This document shows positions 1 to 8,448 of a DNA stretch of 22,011 nucleotides, piece by piece; the stretch's first letter is position 1, and each line of letters opens with the position of its first letter. The stretch is from Bacteroidota bacterium (GTDB lineage: Bacteria; Bacteroidota; Bacteroidia; Chitinophagales; UBA8649), in contig DLYY01000143.1 in NCBI GenBank assembly GCA_003447535.1, forward strand, positions 1-22,011. Direction: 5' to 3'. The translations under genes were made by a program, and so were the position numbers. The notes below the pieces were generated by a model, which worked only from the letters and a program-made list of their open reading frames with translations, had not been told where the DNA came from and did no database searches.

Positions 1-1326
1 ATAACTATTATAATGTTTAGAAGACTCTACCATAGCATTTACTATACTATCTCTTTGGGGAGTAGACATACCCGATAGATCATCTGTTAATCGAGGATAA
101 TCCTTAAGCCCCATATACTCAACAGGGGTTCCAGATGCTGTTAATATATCAAGGTTCCCGTCATTGTTAAAATCTTCAGCCCGTGATCCCCAAGTCCAAT
201 TGGTTTTGTCCGAATTAGTCAATTCGGCAACCTCATTAAACTTTGCATGTCCCATATTTAGGTTTAAGGTGTTTCGGACATTTTGTTTCGCAATGTTTTG
301 AGCGGTATCAGCCTCTAATTGGCTCCAAGAATGAGGCTTCTCGTAGTGCAATGTCATTTGACTTACATAATCAATCGGCCTCATATCGGGCACGTATAAA
401 TCAGGTAGCATATCCCCATTAATATCAGCTATTTCACCACCCATACTATAGTAAGACATAACACTGGGAATACAGTGGTTAAACCCATTACTATCATTAG
501 CAAGCCACATGACATCAGGAATATTGTAATCGTTAGTCATATAAACATCTGTTCTACCATCACGATTAATGTCTCCCGTTAAAAGAGCAGTAGAATATTC
601 CCTTACATCCACAAAGCCCAGTCCGTAGTCTGCAAAAGGATGTATTGAAAAGTGCTCACCCTCATTAGTAAAAACAAAACGTGAACTATGCAAAGAATCG
701 GCACTTTCAAACTCCTGGATTGGCGTAAAAGAATTGTGATTTAACTCCCAAGATGAAACAATAATATCCCAGTCCTCGTCGCTATCTATATCAAGAAAGT
801 TCATGGCGAAAGGAAGGCGCAATCCCCCATTGCGCAGAGGAATATCAATTGTTTGAAATCTAGAGAAGCCGTCTTCGTCTTGGGCAAACAACGTATAAAC
901 AACTCCCTTTTCATCTAACTTAAGTCCCGATAAGACAATATCATCCTTGCCATCTTGGTTAAAATCAAACACCATCACGGATAAAGAATAAGGCCGGAAT
1001 TCTATCCCCATATTTAGGAGTTCACGAATAAACTTAAAATCGCCGAGATTTATAAAAACACTGACCTCGTGATGACCTATTGCTATTATATCCACTAAAT
1101 CATCGTCATTGGCATGAATAGCGGCAAGCCCTGCACCAAGTTCAATATAATTTTTTAAGGAATCATTGTTATCAGAAAATTGGAGACCGGTAATATCATT
1201 ATCCAGACAAACAAACTGACAACTATCATTAACACCCTCTCTTGCTATCGATTTACGAGTGGTTGCACAGGATGTAAATATCATAACAACTACACATACA
1301 AAAATATGTTGCTTACACCACATCAT
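1..1326 (-). CDS. FG-GAP/VCBS-repeat lipoprotein, CRTAC1-like (3' end beyond left edge)
   Basis: 442 codons are visible and the reading frame stays open to base 1, so the C-terminus lies outside the window. The N-terminus (MMWCKQHIF...) is a lipoprotein signal peptide with lipobox FTSC at residues 17-20, predicting an exported, lipid-anchored protein. At least five FG-GAP/VCBS-type calcium loops of the form D.(N/D).DG..D are present, for example FDFNQDGKDD, GDINRDGRTD and EDFNNDGNLD, which point to a beta-propeller. The stretch W-T-W-G-S-R-A-E-D-F-N-N-D-G resembles the late propeller blade of CRTAC1/ASPIC-UnbV proteins; an ASPIC domain, if present, would lie off the edge. The start overlaps the stop of the upstream haloperoxidase gene as ATGA (ATG at 1326; a second in-frame ATG at 1323), implying translational coupling. 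The ligand or substrate is unknown. Confidence 0.85.
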   Translation of the reverse strand, partial: MMWCKQHIFVCVVVMIFTSCATTRKSIAREGVNDSCQFVCLDNDITGLQFSDNNDSLKNYIELGAGLAAIHANDDDLVDIIAIGHHEVSVFINLGDFKFIRELLNMGIEFRPYSLSVMVFDFNQDGKDDIVLSGLKLDEKGVVYTLFAQDEDGFSRFQTIDIPLRNGGLRLPFAMNFLDIDSDEDWDIIVSSWELNHNSFTPIQEFESADSLHSSRFVFTNEGEHFSIHPFADYGLGFVDVREYSTALLTGDINRDGRTDVYMTNDYNIPDVMWLANDSNGFNHCIPSVMSYYSMGGEIADINGDMLPDLYVPDMRPIDYVSQMTLHYEKPHSWSQLEADTAQNIAKQNVRNTLNLNMGHAKFNEVAELTNSDKTNWTWGSRAEDFNNDGNLDILTASGTPVEYMGLKDYPRLTDDLSGMSTPQRDSIVNAMVESSKHYNSY

Positions 1327-2675
1327 TGATTACGATATACTGATTGTAAAATAGATTCTCCAATTGCTCGACCCTGTTCCATCCCTGATTCTACAGCAAA
1401 AGGGAAGTGAATCCCACCCCAAACTCGACTATTAGATACTTCTATCATTGCTTCACGCAAACTGCTCCAGTATCGTATTCCAAGTCCTTGAGCATTGTGT
1501 GTAGAATCGGAGAATCCATATTCCTTACCTAAAAAGTACTCCAACACCGTAACGCACGCAGCACTACAAGTAGAGTGACCACTTGGATATTCGGGAAAAG
1601 AGGGCGTCACAAGAATTGGTGACCAATTAAATTCTATATATTCCCGAATCAACGTAACGGGCCGGATTAAGTTATAATGATATTTATCTTTCCAAGCCAC
1701 TAAGTTTGCGTCATAGAAAGATATAGAGGCCATTGTATACACCTCAACCGCCTTTGACAAAGGCAAATTCTCCTTGGCAAGAATTTGAGCAATAATATTC
1801 ATCCAGTGAGATGTTGGATTAACATGTCTTCGTGGCTGAATTTCATGGCCAATGTATCGGTTCATGTCAGGGTTGTCATCCCAAAATAAAGCAGCTCCAA
1901 TCTGGTCTCCTGTTAGATCCCGAGAAAGTGAGAAAACATAACCCGCCTCGTCAACCAAGCCCGAGTCTGTATCCTGAAAGAAATAAGGCGGTGGTCCAAC
2001 ACTAAAATGAGATAGGCTATCAACAACTGCCGGCCTAAGGCTGCCCCAGAAGGGCTCCAGAGCCCTTCTATAATCAGGAGGGGTTGGGCGCCAAGAAATG
2101 TCTGTATTCGATACAACATAAAAAGGCATCGACTTTGTCTGCATATATCCATCCTTACTGGCCCATTCCAAAACATGATCAGCAACTCGATTCCCATAAA
2201 AAAGCGAATTTTCAATGATTTTTGGAGGCACAGAATCACTTAGGTGATTCCAAAATAATTGATACGTATCATCTATAATAGTCTCCTCATAAATCAAATC
2301 ATGCATAACTTGATAGTAAGCTTGTAGCACAACGAGATTGCTGTCAAGCACTATGGAATCTGGTACGGTGTAGGGTAAATAATCATTAAGCTCCTCAATC
2401 AAATGGGTCGATGATAATGAGTTAAAGGAGTGCATTGCCTGATACGATGCAACATTGGCATAGAGATAGACCCTTGTAGCTAACACAGGATTAATACCAC
2501 TTTTCTTCATCGCTAAGACACTTGCCTGATGCATACCATTTAGAAAACAAGTTGAGGCAGTCTCATTCTTGAGAGTTCCATTAGAACCAAAAACCTGAAA
2601 ATCAACGATTATAAGTAGAAAAAAAAACGAGACGTACACTTTACCTCGAGCATAAAATGACGATTGCTTCGGCAT
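1323..2675 (-). CDS. Exported PAP2-superfamily / vanadium-dependent haloperoxidase-like protein
   Basis: 450 aa with a hydrophobic signal segment at about residues 13-30 and no lipobox cysteine, so it is probably secreted or periplasmic. The full three-part PAP2 active-site signature is present: K331-x6-R338-P339, P364-S-G-H367, and S416-R417-x5-H423. In vanadium haloperoxidases these residues bind vanadate, with the last histidine as axial ligand and the PSGH histidine as acid/base. The same fold also gives acid phosphatases, so halide oxidation is not proven by sequence. Length and the long helical N-terminal half fit bacterial vanadium haloperoxidase homologues better than short PAP2 lipid phosphatases. 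It is the first gene of a two-gene unit and its TGA overlaps the start of the FG-GAP lipoprotein gene. It is transcribed divergently from the operon starting at 2733. Confidence 0.88.
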   Translation of the reverse strand: MPKQSSFYARGKVYVSFFFLLIIVDFQVFGSNGTLKNETASTCFLNGMHQASVLAMKKSGINPVLATRVYLYANVASYQAMHSFNSLSSTHLIEELNDYLPYTVPDSIVLDSNLVVLQAYYQVMHDLIYEETIIDDTYQLFWNHLSDSVPPKIIENSLFYGNRVADHVLEWASKDGYMQTKSMPFYVVSNTDISWRPTPPDYRRALEPFWGSLRPAVVDSLSHFSVGPPPYFFQDTDSGLVDEAGYVFSLSRDLTGDQIGAALFWDDNPDMNRYIGHEIQPRRHVNPTSHWMNIIAQILAKENLPLSKAVEVYTMASISFYDANLVAWKDKYHYNLIRPVTLIREYIEFNWSPILVTPSFPEYPSGHSTCSAACVTVLEYFLGKEYGFSDSTHNAQGLGIRYWSSLREAMIEVSNSRVWGGIHFPFAVESGMEQGRAIGESILQSVYRNQ

Positions 2676-2732
2676 AATTTAAAGATATATGAATAAAGGT
2701 ATTTTAGTTGTCACAATTATGGACTAAAACTT
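2676..2732. promoter_or_regulatory. Divergent intergenic region with a possible minus-strand promoter
   Basis: This 57-bp AT-rich gap separates the haloperoxidase gene from the divergent plus-strand operon, so promoters for both should lie in or near it. On the minus strand TACCTTTA (2701 to 2694) matches 7 of 8 positions of the Bacteroidota -7 consensus TAnnTTTG and lies about 19 nt before the start codon. No TTG at the expected -33 spacing was found. No Shine-Dalgarno is seen for either gene. The assignment is weak. Confidence 0.3.
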
Positions 2733-4364
2733 GTGCGCTCCCTTCTGTTAATCATAGCATCCTCTATTTTTTATGTCGCGTTAACTTGGATTACAGGCAT
2801 CTATTATGGCTGGGTTGATGATGTATGGTTAGACCTCTCCTTTCAGGGTAAAATCATTGTAGAAGAGGCCTACAGTCCCGTGGTTTTAATTACTGGTTTT
2901 GGGGATTTAATCAAATCATCGCCACTAACGCTTTCCAGCCTTTATGTCGGGGTGGTAATCTTCGTTTTTTATCTCACGTTTGAGGTTGTAGAGCGACATT
3001 TTCAGGATCTTCCCGTAATCTCGAAAGCTCTCCTAATGAGCCTCATTATCATTGGCCTCATTTGGCCCATTTTAATAGCACCGACATTTACTGAGCTATC
3101 CATTTTGTCCGGTGGCCTTGGGTTGGTTTATTTTAACCAAGTATTGTCTGCTGAAACTTCGATAAGCATAAAAGATTTTTGTCTTTTTGGACTGGCCATA
3201 TTAATTGCCATTAGCTTTCGGTTTACAAGCCTTGTTCTACTCCTGCCATTTATTGGAATATTGTTAGCAAATCACGGCCGGGGAAGCCATCGTAAAAAGG
3301 TTACTGGCGCTGCTATTTTTCTCGCCGTACTAGGTATGGTAAGTTTCCTTTATCAGGAAACTACTTTACCCTTAGGTCTCCAACAAAAACAAGTCAAACT
3401 TCGAACGGTACTTGATACTGATATTGGTATGCGCCTTAATGGAGAAAGCCGTAAAGAGTTTGCCAAAGACCTGGCATTGTATTGCTGGTTTCTTGGGGAT
3501 ACGAGTGTATGGACGACGTCAAGGCTTGATAGCAAAATCTCCAACATGTCCTACACGACTAAGGAAAAATGGGAGTCAATCTATCAAAAAGCAGCCCATC
3601 GGTATCCTAAAGAGTATCATCCAGAATCCAATTGGCTCAATTCTTTTTTAGTCCTTTTGAGTCTATCTCTATTACTTATTTTCCGATCATTTTTTTTGGG
3701 TTACCGCTCCATTGAACCCCTTATCTTATTTATCACAATTCTGGTCATTTTAGCCATCACAGGAACGAAATACAAGCTTGAAGGCCGGGCAGTTATTCCC
3801 CTGATAACAGTTCTTTTGCTCTATTTAATAACCTTGTCCAAGGATACTATTCCTGCTGTTTGGAAGGCGTCTCTATTGCACATTAGTCTCTGGTGCATAC
3901 CCCTTGGAGCCTACAGCATGACTCAACAATACCATATAGGTCAACACTATTCTGAGGAGGTTGCTGATAAAAAAGCCTATGTCCATCATCTTGACACCGC
4001 CTATAAACATAAGAGTATGGTGGTTGATCTTTTTGCCATGACCTTGTTTCATGGTTCATTGACCGAAGGGCTAAATGTTCCAAAAAACGTAAAGCTTAAA
4101 AGCTATCCAGAATTGTGGGGTGTCATTAAAGCCCTTGAAGAAGAAGAGGAATTGCCGCCTCCATCAGACTACTTCTCCTCAGCCGCCCAACATAAGGCCT
4201 ATTACTTAGGGCCTCAATTTCGCGTGGATATGCTTGAAGGCTTACTTAATGAAGTCTACAACACCCCCATATCTTTTGAAAAAATTGAAGACTGTCCCAT
4301 TGAATACTCTTTTACTTGGGATCCTCTTAACTTGGGAGTCTACCAAATCAACCTAAAACAATGA
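2733..4364 (+). CDS. Polytopic membrane protein, possible GT-C-type glycosyltransferase
   Basis: 543 aa with many hydrophobic segments: one at about residues 3-25, a run over about 65-225, and another block over about 300-400. They are followed by a soluble C-terminal portion of about 150 residues. An acidic pair D29-D30 follows the first membrane segment, the position where GT-C glycosyltransferases (PMT/ArnT type) carry their catalytic aspartate in the first external loop. This supports a polyprenyl-phosphate-sugar-dependent transferase only by analogy; no family was recognised with certainty. The start is GTG at 2733; the nearby ATG at 2719 is out of frame and stops after two codons. It is the first gene of a seven-gene plus-strand operon and ends in an ATGA overlap with the SGNH-like gene. 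Confidence 0.7.
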   Translation: MRSLLLIIASSIFYVALTWITGIYYGWVDDVWLDLSFQGKIIVEEAYSPVVLITGFGDLIKSSPLTLSSLYVGVVIFVFYLTFEVVERHFQDLPVISKALLMSLIIIGLIWPILIAPTFTELSILSGGLGLVYFNQVLSAETSISIKDFCLFGLAILIAISFRFTSLVLLLPFIGILLANHGRGSHRKKVTGAAIFLAVLGMVSFLYQETTLPLGLQQKQVKLRTVLDTDIGMRLNGESRKEFAKDLALYCWFLGDTSVWTTSRLDSKISNMSYTTKEKWESIYQKAAHRYPKEYHPESNWLNSFLVLLSLSLLLIFRSFFLGYRSIEPLILFITILVILAITGTKYKLEGRAVIPLITVLLLYLITLSKDTIPAVWKASLLHISLWCIPLGAYSMTQQYHIGQHYSEEVADKKAYVHHLDTAYKHKSMVVDLFAMTLFHGSLTEGLNVPKNVKLKSYPELWGVIKALEEEEELPPPSDYFSSAAQHKAYYLGPQFRVDMLEGLLNEVYNTPISFEKIEDCPIEYSFTWDPLNLGVYQINLKQ

Positions 4365-5449
4365 TTCGAGGAGCGGCGCTTAGACATGGCAGGGCCGAGA
4401 TAGCCGGCAAGATTCTCGGTGTAATCTTTTTATTGTTCGTCTGCGGTGAATTAGCATCTCGACTCTATTTGTATAAAACCTTTGGGTTATGGGGATTTCA
4501 AAAACAATCCATAGAAAAACACTTTTATCCAAACCTCAACAAAAACTATTCATTTGATAATAGTCGAGTTAACCTCCTAATCCTCGGCGGGAGCGTAATG
4601 TATGAAGATACATTAAGGGGTTCATGGAATGAAAAGCCCTTTGCAAGAACATTTTGCGGAGAACCAAGCTTGTGGGATGTAATGGAATTGAACGTGTTAA
4701 ATCTTTCCTCCACAGGGTATACAAGCCTTGACTCTCGATATCAATTAGAAGCTGTAATACAAGGTGGCCATTCCTTTGATGCAGTATTTATCTATCATGG
4801 AATCAATGACACCCGCACAAACAACACAACTGAGGAAGTTTTTGACGCTCAATATCGACATATTGAATTTTATGATGACTATGCCTTTATAAAAAATCAA
4901 TCAACATATACTCAACTCAGTCTTCCATTTGTTTTGCAATGGGTAGGTCACCAACAACGCACTGCCGATAAGCAATATCTTCCCAAAGAGTTCTTTTGGG
5001 GTTTACTTCAAGGTAATCCGGAACCCTTTCTTCAAGAAGGTGCGGATATCAAAAGCGAAAAAACCTTCCTAGCAAACTATACAGCTATGATTGATTTAGC
5101 CATCGCCAACGACATAATCCCCATTATATCTACCTATGCCTTCTATCAAGCACCAAATTACTCTAGAGCTGCCTTTGAACAGGGCGAGCTCGATTATGCC
5201 GACAGTGTGTTTGTAACGGAGCTATATGGCTTTCCTGACAACGTGGTACAGGGAATTGATCGGCACAATACAGTTATTCGATCCCTGGCAAACCAATACG
5301 AAGGCAATGTAATTTTCTTTGATTTTGCTGACTCATTAAACCAATCATCCAATACCTTTAATGACATCTGCCATCTGACCAATCAGGGGTGCAACCAATT
5401 AATTGCTGAGATGAAGAAAATACTTAGCCAACGTTTTTCATATGAATAG
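4361..5449 (+). CDS. Membrane-anchored SGNH/GDSL-hydrolase-like protein
   Basis: 362 aa. An N-terminal membrane segment (about residues 17-38) is followed by a domain with the SGNH hydrolase landmarks in order: block I as L-G-G76-S78 at the end of a hydrophobic strand, block III as G147-I-N149-D150, and block V as D335-I-C-H338. In this superfamily Ser, Asp and His form the catalytic triad, and the Gly and Asn complete the oxyanion hole. Members near polysaccharide genes often add or remove O-acyl groups; that role here is inferred from context. The protein should face the periplasm. ATG at 4361 overlaps the preceding stop (ATGA) and the 3' end overlaps the next gene by 8 nt, so expression is coupled on both sides. 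Confidence 0.78.
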   Translation: MIRGAALRHGRAEIAGKILGVIFLLFVCGELASRLYLYKTFGLWGFQKQSIEKHFYPNLNKNYSFDNSRVNLLILGGSVMYEDTLRGSWNEKPFARTFCGEPSLWDVMELNVLNLSSTGYTSLDSRYQLEAVIQGGHSFDAVFIYHGINDTRTNNTTEEVFDAQYRHIEFYDDYAFIKNQSTYTQLSLPFVLQWVGHQQRTADKQYLPKEFFWGLLQGNPEPFLQEGADIKSEKTFLANYTAMIDLAIANDIIPIISTYAFYQAPNYSRAAFEQGELDYADSVFVTELYGFPDNVVQGIDRHNTVIRSLANQYEGNVIFFDFADSLNQSSNTFNDICHLTNQGCNQLIAEMKKILSQRFSYE

Positions 5450-6215
5450 AGTCTTCATAGGGTATATTTTTTGTTTTGGGATCTTCTTTACCCAATGTCA
5501 ACGCTCTATTGATGGGATTTCTTTAAATCAATCCACCTACCATGCCCTTTTCCGGGAAAGTAGTCCTTCAAAAAAGGATAAATCAGCCTTCACCGATACA
5601 TCTAGCCTATTTCGTAACGAGACCTTTGTCCAGCGGTTTATCCTTCAATTCCGACAAGATTACTTGCAAGGAGGTCGCGAAGAATCCCTCTACATATGTC
5701 TTTTTGATTTTGACCAAGTTCGTCTCTTTCAAGAGGGTGAATCAAAAGAATTCGGACAGAAAGAATATAACCGCATCAAGCAAGTCGTCGATAGCGAACG
5801 GCATTATATCCAGGGGAAAATCGACCTAATCGATGTTCAATTAAATTATTTGGACAATTACATTTTTGATGAGCTCAATAAGGGCTGTGATAACTTTGTC
5901 AATGCAGCCTTTATGTATCTTCTTGGTAGGCGGCCGACACAAAATGAGCTTAATGAAGGACTTCAAATGTGCTATGAACAACAGGGCAGCATCTTCTTTA
6001 TGCCGGGCAAATCCAAACGTGATCTTCTCGAGATTTTAAGTCAAAATCCAACCTACTTTGAATACCAAGCAGCCTTTCTAGCAGTCCATCTGTATGGACG
6101 ACTTGCCAGTGAAGAATACATCAACAGTCACTCTTTAACCATGCTAAAAACTAATCCAAATCGGCTTGAGGATGTTATCGTGTATTGGTTGACTAATCCT
6201 CCTAAAGCCCCATAG
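5442..6215 (+). CDS. Lipoprotein of unknown function with an LLGR..T..E motif
   Basis: 257 aa with a lipoprotein signal peptide (lipobox FFTQC, Cys19). No known family could be assigned with certainty. Residues about 151-170 hold F-V-N...F...LLGR..T..E, and the same pattern recurs near the C-terminus of the next gene's product. It recalls the short LGR-P-T..E helix motif seen in planctomycete-type DUF1549/DUF1553 and DUF1800 proteins, which are often encoded beside DUF1501 proteins, as is the case two genes downstream. The middle (about 60-145) is charged and probably helical. The start overlaps the SGNH-like gene by 8 nt, and the following gene starts 5 nt after the stop. The lipid anchor implies an outer- or inner-membrane location; the role is unknown. 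Confidence 0.72.
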   Translation: MNRVFIGYIFCFGIFFTQCQRSIDGISLNQSTYHALFRESSPSKKDKSAFTDTSSLFRNETFVQRFILQFRQDYLQGGREESLYICLFDFDQVRLFQEGESKEFGQKEYNRIKQVVDSERHYIQGKIDLIDVQLNYLDNYIFDELNKGCDNFVNAAFMYLLGRRPTQNELNEGLQMCYEQQGSIFFMPGKSKRDLLEILSQNPTYFEYQAAFLAVHLYGRLASEEYINSHSLTMLKTNPNRLEDVIVYWLTNPPKAP

Positions 6216-6220
6216 ACTCG

Positions 6221-7132
6221 ATGAAAAGGCTTCTATTTATACTCGGATGCTTTTTGCTGCCCCTTTGCTCGATGGGGCAAGAGCGATCTATTTATACTAT
6301 ATATGACAAATTAGATGCAGACGAGCCGAGCTTGCGCACCTTAGAAGTTCTAGAATCTGCCTACTCAAGCCTGTCTGACCCGAGCATTGGTGACTATCTA
6401 ATCTTTCGAACCTTGTTGTCGGGAAGCGCTTCAAGCTATATGGAGCAGTACCTTGAAGATTTATACATTCCCTTAGAAAGTGTACCTGTTGGCTTGCGTG
6501 CCCTGTCCGCGGATGCAGAAGATCTCCCCTATGCTTCCCTACTGACTATGATTATGATGAGAGCCCAAACAACCGGTCAAATTGACTTGAGCGCTTTTTT
6601 TGAACTGCGACAATTAACGCATGGGTTTTGTCCAAATTTTCCATTTTCTGATGAACCCAACAAAGAACGAATTCAATACCAATTGGGTCAAATGAAACAA
6701 CTCAACTTCTGGTTCACCCAATATCCCCAAGAAGTAGCCACCTGGGACAGCTTATACCAAGTTTCGTTAGCCCTTTGGCGATCAAAAAACATAAGTAATA
6801 AACAAGGACCCATCCAAACTTCTGAAGTCCATCAATTGTACCAAGCCATTGACACCTCTATTTTTGCAATGTTTCGACCCCTTGGGATACACCAGCTTCA
6901 AAAAGAAGCCTTTCGTGTAGACCTCAACTTGGCCAAGGCTACTAATCTTTTAAAGCGCAAGCCTAAGCGATTTATCAATCAATCCTTTAAAAAGCTTTTA
7001 GGCCGATCCGCCACACCAAGGGAGGTGACTGTAATTCTCAACTTTATTGACGCACACCCTGATATAAGGACCCCTCAAATCTTGTATCTTTCTATTATTG
7101 GTTTAGATGACTCTAACGATTTGAACCCTTAG
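6221..7132 (+). CDS. Secreted protein of unknown function, partner of the LLGR lipoprotein
   Basis: 303 aa with a clear Sec signal peptide (MKRLLFILGCFLLPLCSMGQ) and probable cleavage after Gly19 or Gln20. The mature protein appears largely helical and has no recognised catalytic motif. Near the C-terminus, residues 251-269 contain F-I-N...F..LLGR..T..E, matching the motif in the preceding lipoprotein; the match is too short to prove common descent. The tail (PQILYLSIIGLDDSND) resembles the region that follows this motif in DUF1549/DUF1800-like proteins. Spacing is 5 nt to the gene before and 2 nt to the DUF1501-like gene after, so it is certainly within the same operon. A structural or partner role with the DUF1501-like protein is inferred from gene order only. 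Confidence 0.7.
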   Translation: MKRLLFILGCFLLPLCSMGQERSIYTIYDKLDADEPSLRTLEVLESAYSSLSDPSIGDYLIFRTLLSGSASSYMEQYLEDLYIPLESVPVGLRALSADAEDLPYASLLTMIMMRAQTTGQIDLSAFFELRQLTHGFCPNFPFSDEPNKERIQYQLGQMKQLNFWFTQYPQEVATWDSLYQVSLALWRSKNISNKQGPIQTSEVHQLYQAIDTSIFAMFRPLGIHQLQKEAFRVDLNLAKATNLLKRKPKRFINQSFKKLLGRSATPREVTVILNFIDAHPDIRTPQILYLSIIGLDDSNDLNP

Positions 7133-7134
7133 CC

Positions 7135-8448
7135 ATGTCTCCCAAGCAAAAATCAAAACAACACTTGAAAACCCTCTCCAATGAGGAAACAAGGCCCGCG
7201 TCAACTTCTCGAAGAAAATTTGTTCAAAACAGTTTATTATATGGTTCTGGAGTCCTAACTATACCCTCCTATTTAAAGGGTGGCAATCGTCTTTTTTCAA
7301 CCAGCCGACGAAAAGTTAATCATGTGGTATTATGCCTCTTTGCAGGAGGGATAAGAAATTTTGAATCGCTTGAACAGCGAGAGGGCAACCTTATGCCAAA
7401 CACGCTTATTGGCGACCACTCGATTCATTCGTCGATTGCTTCCGGCATTGATACAATGCCATTGCCGTGTTCTATACCAATTGCGTCACAAGGAGTTTTA
7501 TTTGACAAGTTCAGGTATGACTCGCCGATAACCCTTCACTATAATGCTCATGCCAGCATTCTGACTGGGCGGTACATTCACGATATTGAACTCATGAAAC
7601 CGGCGCCACATCCAACACTTTTTGAAATGTACAGAAAGCATCATGCACTACGAAGTAATCACTCCAATACTTGGTGGGTTTGTGATCAAGGAGGGCCATT
7701 CCCTTTTCTTCGCTCTAGCAGTGATACTCAATATGGTCATGCCTATGCAGCGAATATGATTCAACCGTCTTCTTTAGCAAATAGTCCATTACTTCAACAT
7801 ACCCTTCCTAAAAATGAAGAACAGCTGGCGATGGAATTAAGAAGGCAGCTCCTAGGCAGCTCTTTAGAACAGCCTCACTCATTAAGTAAGGCGTCATGGT
7901 TGGATTTGTTACATGACTTTGGCAAAGCCTATCATCGTGGCATTTGGAAAGAAGACTCAGTTCGCCTCAATGATGACATGCTAAACATCTTTGCATCGTG
8001 TTTAATTCTCGAACGATATACCCCTGAGCTACTGGTTGTCAACATGCAAGACAGTGATATTGGACACTCTAACTTCACTTCGTACTGCAACAATATGCAC
8101 AAAGCAGATTATGCCCTTGGAAAACTATGGTCCACCATCCAAGAAAATGATACGCTTCGGGATGATACTGTGTTAATCGTGCTACCAGAATTTGGACGAA
8201 ATGCAGGCCATAACTCAGTAATCGATGCCTATGGTCGATATGCCGTTGATCATACTGGCGATGACGTTTCGAAACAATCGTTTTGTCTGATCGCGGGCCC
8301 ACAGCATATTGTTCATCAGGGACAAACGGCTCAAATGGATGGAGAGGTTATTGATATCGTTCCTACCATTGCTCATTTGTTGGGTTTTGAAGACAAGGTT
8401 CACCCGCTTAATCTACCTGGAAAAGTACTTTATGAAGCCTTCGTTTAG
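7135..8448 (+). CDS. DUF1501-like protein of the alkaline phosphatase/sulfatase superfamily, Tat-exported
   Basis: 437 aa. The N-terminus carries a twin-arginine motif S25-R26-R27-K-F-V-Q followed by a weakly hydrophobic stretch, fitting Tat export of a folded, metal-binding protein. The body has superfamily landmarks: a first strand VVLCLFAGGIRNFES, the segment H-A-S-I-L-T-G-R-Y, the late metal-site pattern E352-F-G-R355 followed by D372-H373, and V-I-D-I-V-P-T-I near the end, typical of DUF1501 proteins. Catalytic activity is not established for most DUF1501 members. These proteins are commonly encoded beside DUF1800 or DUF1549/DUF1553 proteins, which agrees with the LLGR-motif proteins upstream. 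The start is ATG 2 nt after the previous stop, and the 3' end overlaps the cytochrome-like gene by 17 nt. Export in a folded state with bound metal is inferred. Confidence 0.8.
   Translation: MSPKQKSKQHLKTLSNEETRPASTSRRKFVQNSLLYGSGVLTIPSYLKGGNRLFSTSRRKVNHVVLCLFAGGIRNFESLEQREGNLMPNTLIGDHSIHSSIASGIDTMPLPCSIPIASQGVLFDKFRYDSPITLHYNAHASILTGRYIHDIELMKPAPHPTLFEMYRKHHALRSNHSNTWWVCDQGGPFPFLRSSSDTQYGHAYAANMIQPSSLANSPLLQHTLPKNEEQLAMELRRQLLGSSLEQPHSLSKASWLDLLHDFGKAYHRGIWKEDSVRLNDDMLNIFASCLILERYTPELLVVNMQDSDIGHSNFTSYCNNMHKADYALGKLWSTIQENDTLRDDTVLIVLPEFGRNAGHNSVIDAYGRYAVDHTGDDVSKQSFCLIAGPQHIVHQGQTAQMDGEVIDIVPTIAHLLGFEDKVHPLNLPGKVLYEAFV

Noticed and set aside
1913..2239. 108-residue open frame on the minus strand inside the haloperoxidase gene
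   Set aside because: It lies wholly within a gene with an intact catalytic signature on the same strand in another frame and shows no recognisable motif.
2694..2732. Complete Bacteroidota promoters (-33 TTG plus -7 TAnnTTTG) for the divergent genes at 2675 and 2733
   Set aside because: Only a 7/8 match to the -7 element was found on the minus strand; no TTG lies 19-21 nt upstream, and the plus strand has only a poor TATTTTAG. Kept as a low-confidence region, not as defined promoters.
8309..8431. Upstream extension of the cytochrome-like lipoprotein gene
   Set aside because: It would overlap the DUF1501-like gene by 140 bases and bury the signal peptide; ATG 8432 gives a proper lipoprotein N-terminus.
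7135..8448. Classical sulfatase
   Set aside because: The sulfatase C/S-x-P-x-R formylglycine motif is absent; the E-F-G-R...D-H and V-I-D-I-V-P-T-I patterns fit DUF1501-like proteins better.
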